Below, piece after piece: positions 61,001-64,000 of a stretch of 64,000 nt of DNA. The stretch is from positions 1,364,001 to 1,428,000 of the forward strand of contig CAJVGD010000001.1 in NCBI GenBank assembly GCA_910890315.1. Direction: 5' to 3'. Source of the stretch: Serendipita indica DSM 11827. Lineage: Eukaryota; Basidiomycota; Agaricomycetes; Sebacinales; Serendipitaceae. Under the pieces are notes generated by a model. It searched no databases and was not told the origin of the DNA. It saw only the letters and a program-made list of their open reading frames with translations. The position numbers were made by a program, and so were the translations under genes. Position 1 is the stretch's first letter, and each line of letters starts with the position of its first letter.

Positions 61001-62685
61001 AGGACACACTGGCTCAGTTTGTTCAGTCGCGTTCTCACCAAATGGCTCGCTAATCGCTTCTGGTTCCCATGACAAGACGATACGGTTGTGGAATGCGGAG
61101 ACAGGCGAACCAATACGGTCACCCTTCGAAGGACACGTTGAATCGGTCAACTCAGTCATGTTTTCGCCAGACGGCCTCCGAATTATTTCTGGTTCGGACG
61201 ACAGAACAGTACAGCTGTGGAACGTGGCCACAGGCAAATCAATAGCATCGTCACCCAGAGGGGATTCCTGGTCACTCAAATCAGTTGCATTCTCCCAAGA
61301 TGGTCTCCGAATTGTCTCTGGCTCAGATGACAAGACGGTGTATTTTTGGGATGCAAAGACTGGCAGACAGGCAGGAGCACCATTCAGAGGACACACCAAA
61401 GGAGTCAACTCTGTCGCATTCTCACCAGATGGTTGCCGGATTGTCTCTGGTTCAGACGACAGTACACTACGGTTGTGGAATGTGGAAACTAGCACAGAAG
61501 ACGGGTTCAAGTTCAGTGGACATACCAAAGGGTTCAACTCGATTGGGTTCTCACCAGATGGCCGTATCGTCGTTTCTGGCTCAACTACTGGGGCAGTGCG
61601 CTTGTGGGATCTGGAGAAATCTAGAAAGATCGCACCACTCAAAGGGCACACGATGTCGGTCAAGTCGGCTGCATTCTCGCTAGATGGTCTTCAAGTCGTT
61701 TCCGGCTCCGACGACAAGACGATACAGTTATGGAATGCAAAAACGGGTGAACATATGGGGAAGCCATTCGAAGGACACCAAAAGGGCGTCAACTCGGTCG
61801 CGTTCTCCCCAGATGGTCGTCGAATTGTTTCTGGATCTCAGGACAAGACAATTCTGTTGTGGAGTGCAACGAGTGGTAGACGAGGTCCACCTCTTAAGGG
61901 ACACACGGGGGGGATCAACTCGGTCGCATTCTCACCGGATGGTCTCCGGATTGTTTCAGGCTCAGATGACAAGACTGTGCGATTTTGGCACGTGAGACTG
62001 GGAAAGAGACAGGTCCGCCACTCAAAGGACATACCGCGTCTGTCAAATCAGTGGCATTCTCACCAGATGGTCGCCGAGTTGTTTCTGGTTCAGATGACAA
62101 TACGGTACGACTATGGGATGTAGAAACCAGTAAAGCAATAGGGAGGCCACTCCACGGACATAACTGGTCCGTCAATTCGGTCGCATTCTCGCCGAATGGT
62201 CGCCACATCGTTTCTGCTTCGTTCGACAGGACGGTGCGTTTGTGGGATGCAGAGACTGGTATGCAGATAGGATTGCCCTTTGAAGGACACACCTGTTCTG
62301 TCAATTCGGTCGCCTTTTCGCCAGATGGTCAACAAATCATCTCTGGTTCAGATGACGAGACGGTGCGACTATGGGATGTGGCCACTGTATACTCTGTGAG
62401 TATTTGAGTTTTAGATTTGTATACATGCTTATGTTTATTCAGACGACAGCGGTTCTTAATCCTCATTGTCGGATCGAAGTTGATGGGTGGCTCCGTGGGC
62501 CGAATGGCAAAGTACTCTTCTGGGTACCACCAGAAATTCGAACTGGGCTTGAGCGACCAGGAAGTTCTATTATCGGCCGTTGCCAGCGAACAACCCTTGA
62601 TACATCCAGGTTCATGTACGGAGAACAATGGACCTGCGTCAAGAAGGCAAGGACCGATGTTAAAGAATACCGGAAGATAGAATAA
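58032..62685 (+). pseudogene. NACHT-WD40 (NLR-like) receptor gene with two single-base frame breaks
   Basis: STAND-type P-loop protein of the class used by fungi in non-self recognition. The N-terminal part (SKAERWLARVTLMLSVTKSVADAAG, then LKGACEAVGTLLETIQAVSDNHSAWYELLRTVQEHA) looks like a four-helix adaptor domain. Next comes the typical linker ADILKKLQVREYTRPRECQVGTR...ILWIKAAPG. NACHT follows with GAGKSAIASSL, FFFRRQESAITTTKALLQSVAYDLA, Walker B VVIIDALDECGG and KLVVTSREE. Fourteen WD repeats and a C-terminal tail (RIEVDGWLRGPNGKVLFWVPPEIRTGL) end the protein at 62683-62685. Two breaks stand out. A run of four G where five are expected, at about 58985-58988 inside Walker A, shifts the frame. 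One G is missing in repeat 11 near 61994. Either the gene is decayed or both are base-call errors in homopolymer/repeat sequence. Confidence 0.78.
60618..62396 (+). repeat. 14 tandem WD40 units of about 129 bp
   Basis: Each unit reads like GHTxxVNSVAFSPDGxRIVSGSDDKTVRLWDxxTG. Units are very alike in DNA as well as protein (repeated TTCTCACCAGATGG and ATTGTTTCTGG words), which suggests recent unit exchange. Unit 6 begins DSWS in place of the GH pair, and unit 11 holds the frame break. Confidence 0.88.
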
Positions 62686-63660
62686 TTTATAGGATATATA
62701 TTGGATGTATTGTGTAATCTGTCGAATTCCGCTTGTACTATCACCTTGGAATACATATTCTTGTTCCTCGTGCTCGTAACTGCTAATGCCGATTTATAAT
62801 ATGCAAATTGCACTCATATCTATCAGATACTCTCTCGCTCGGCCCTATTTGTAGAGCAGCGCGCATATCGAGGGAAGGATGAATGAGGGTGTCGACTACT
62901 AGTTACACAGTTTGAGAGCGCCTATAGATAGGATTTACCGTTCCATCTTGTACCTGGCCGTCAGTCGACGCCTCTTGTCCATTCTAGCCCATCTCCTCTA
63001 TTGTCGACTCGACTAGACGATCTGCAGTAGACCCTACACAAAAGCAGCATTTTTACATAGGAGGCGACTCGACAGCTCTCAGAAGCTGCGACCGTAAACT
63101 ACTCTTGTGGCGAAAGCTGAAAGGATGGCCTTCGGCTCACCGATTCCACGTATCATCTCTTCTTAGAAGCCGGCTATCGCAGAAGAAGGAAAGAATAAAT
63201 TTGCCTAAAGAGGACATAGGGCATCTACAAGTGAGCCAAGGCATCGGATGGATGAATTAGAAGATTCCTGTGATCCCCGACGGTCCCTTAGTCCTTGAAT
63301 GACTTGTCCTGACACATTTTAAACATGTAATTCATCACTGTTCCAAGTCAGCCTCAATTATAAGTTGCAAAAGTAAGGCTTACGATGCGTCTCGGATTGT
63401 GGGCGCGTAGCCTGAATACCGTTAAAGTCGTAACCGACATGTCGTCCCAAGGTGCCGAATGGGATCTTGCATTGCGCAGCTGGACGCACTGGGTCTTGAC
63501 CGCACGTTGCCAGTGGCCCAACATTCGTCGCCGTCGTTTTATCTCCTCTACCATACTCCTCCACCATCTTGGCTGTGAGCACGCACTTTGTCTCCTCTCC
63601 ACGACGTACTCCCTCCCCCTCGTCCTCCCCCCGCCCTCCGAAACGCGAAGAGGGATCGAG
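62686..63660. other. intergenic between convergent NACHT-WD40 and eRF1 genes
   Basis: Nearly 1 kb with no supported gene. A 74-codon minus frame (63358-63582) has no family resemblance and was not called. No tRNA, LTR or transposon end was recognised. Confidence 0.5.
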
Positions 63661-64000
63661 TCAAACATATGCATCATCATCGTCGCTCAAAAACTCGTCG
63701 GAGTCCTCATCGTACGAGGCAATGTTTGAAAAGTCGACCTTGTATCGAAGTAAGCCGCCGATACCACCAAAGCCCTTGACGAATTGAGCCCCTTCTTGGG
63801 ACTTGTTGGTAACAAACTAGTTTATCGTCGTTAGTAGAGATTAAGATGTCTCTTGATCCGTACCTCGAGTTGTGCGCCAAACTCTTGATATTTTTCGGCA
63901 AACCACTCGAGCAAACTCTGCGGCTCCCCGACAGTATCCATTTCTTGACCCGTCGACTTGTCGATAAACTTGTCGCGGTCCTTTTCTTGCTCCTTGTTGG
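63661..64000 (-). CDS. SUP45: eukaryotic release factor eRF1, C-terminal end (partial)
   Basis: Class-1 translation termination factor. Two exons lie in the window. The first enters from the right edge as [45 protein letters not shown]. After a 47-nt intron comes [29 protein letters not shown], the most conserved piece of domain 3. The acidic tail [18 protein letters not shown] ends with a stop at 63661-63663. Domains 1 and 2 (NIKS and GGQ) lie beyond the window. Identification is firm because [31 protein letters not shown] is diagnostic. Confidence 0.95.

Noticed and set aside
58032-62685. Idea that the NLR-like gene uses an intron to bridge the repeat-11 frame change
   Set aside because: A GTGAGA donor exists there, but no downstream AG gives a normal-length intron in the right phase for the next WD unit.
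63358-63582. 74-codon minus frame downstream of eRF1
   Set aside because: It begins with a plausible Met but shows no family likeness and no supporting exons; a small gene cannot be excluded.

Overview
The window is gene-dense nuclear DNA from a fungus. It shows compact genes on both strands, introns of about 45-60 nt with CTAAC/CTNAC branch sites, and fungal gene families such as ALG13, GDS1-type winged helix, PIK1, MET30/sconB and SEC16. A NACHT-WD40 receptor-like gene carries the C-terminal tail seen in mushroom-forming fungi, and basidiomycete-style RPS21 is present. I infer a basidiomycete of the Agaricomycetes; a Rhizoctonia/Ceratobasidium-like source is plausible but not shown by anything I can compute here.

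Region 1 (1-43.3 kb) is a run of conserved single-copy genes. In order these are: the 3' end of an unknown gene; RPS21 (-); RRP36 (-); PIS1 (+); PPP4R2/PSY4-like (+); eIF2B-alpha GCN3 (-); an AAA ATPase (+); NSE1 (-); CHO1 phosphatidylserine synthase (-); COQ7 (-); ALG13 (-); a Pumilio protein (-); kinesin heavy chain (-); PI 4-kinase PIK1 (+); the F-box/WD40 protein MET30 (-); GSK3 (-); OST3 (-); a questin-oxidase-family gene (+); SEC16 (-); an RRM protein (+); and a peroxisomal ABC transporter, PXA1/ABCD (+). Phospholipid metabolism (PIS1, CHO1, PIK1) and the secretory/glycosylation pathway (ALG13, OST3, SEC16) are well represented. I see no operon-like logic beyond divergent pairs with short shared promoters.

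Region 2 (43.3-51.5 kb) is a local array of four annexin paralogues: three on + and one on -. All four share the same intron positions, a 12-nt first coding exon and a TATA box 60-73 bp before the ATG. The first copy is frameshifted.

Region 3 (51.5-64 kb) holds PDCD5 (-), a small MG-start protein (-), a large GDS1-type winged-helix protein that also has a KilA-N/APSES-like segment (+), a NACHT-WD40 (NLR-like) gene with 14 very similar WD repeats and two single-base frame breaks (+), and the 3' end of eRF1/SUP45 (-).

The most unusual signal is in the kinesin gene. Conserved P-loop coding sequence is divided into exons of 11, 21 and a single nucleotide, so that one glycine codon is assembled from three exons. 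All gene models were built by eye from reading-frame continuity, splice-site consensus and remembered family conservation. No searches were run.
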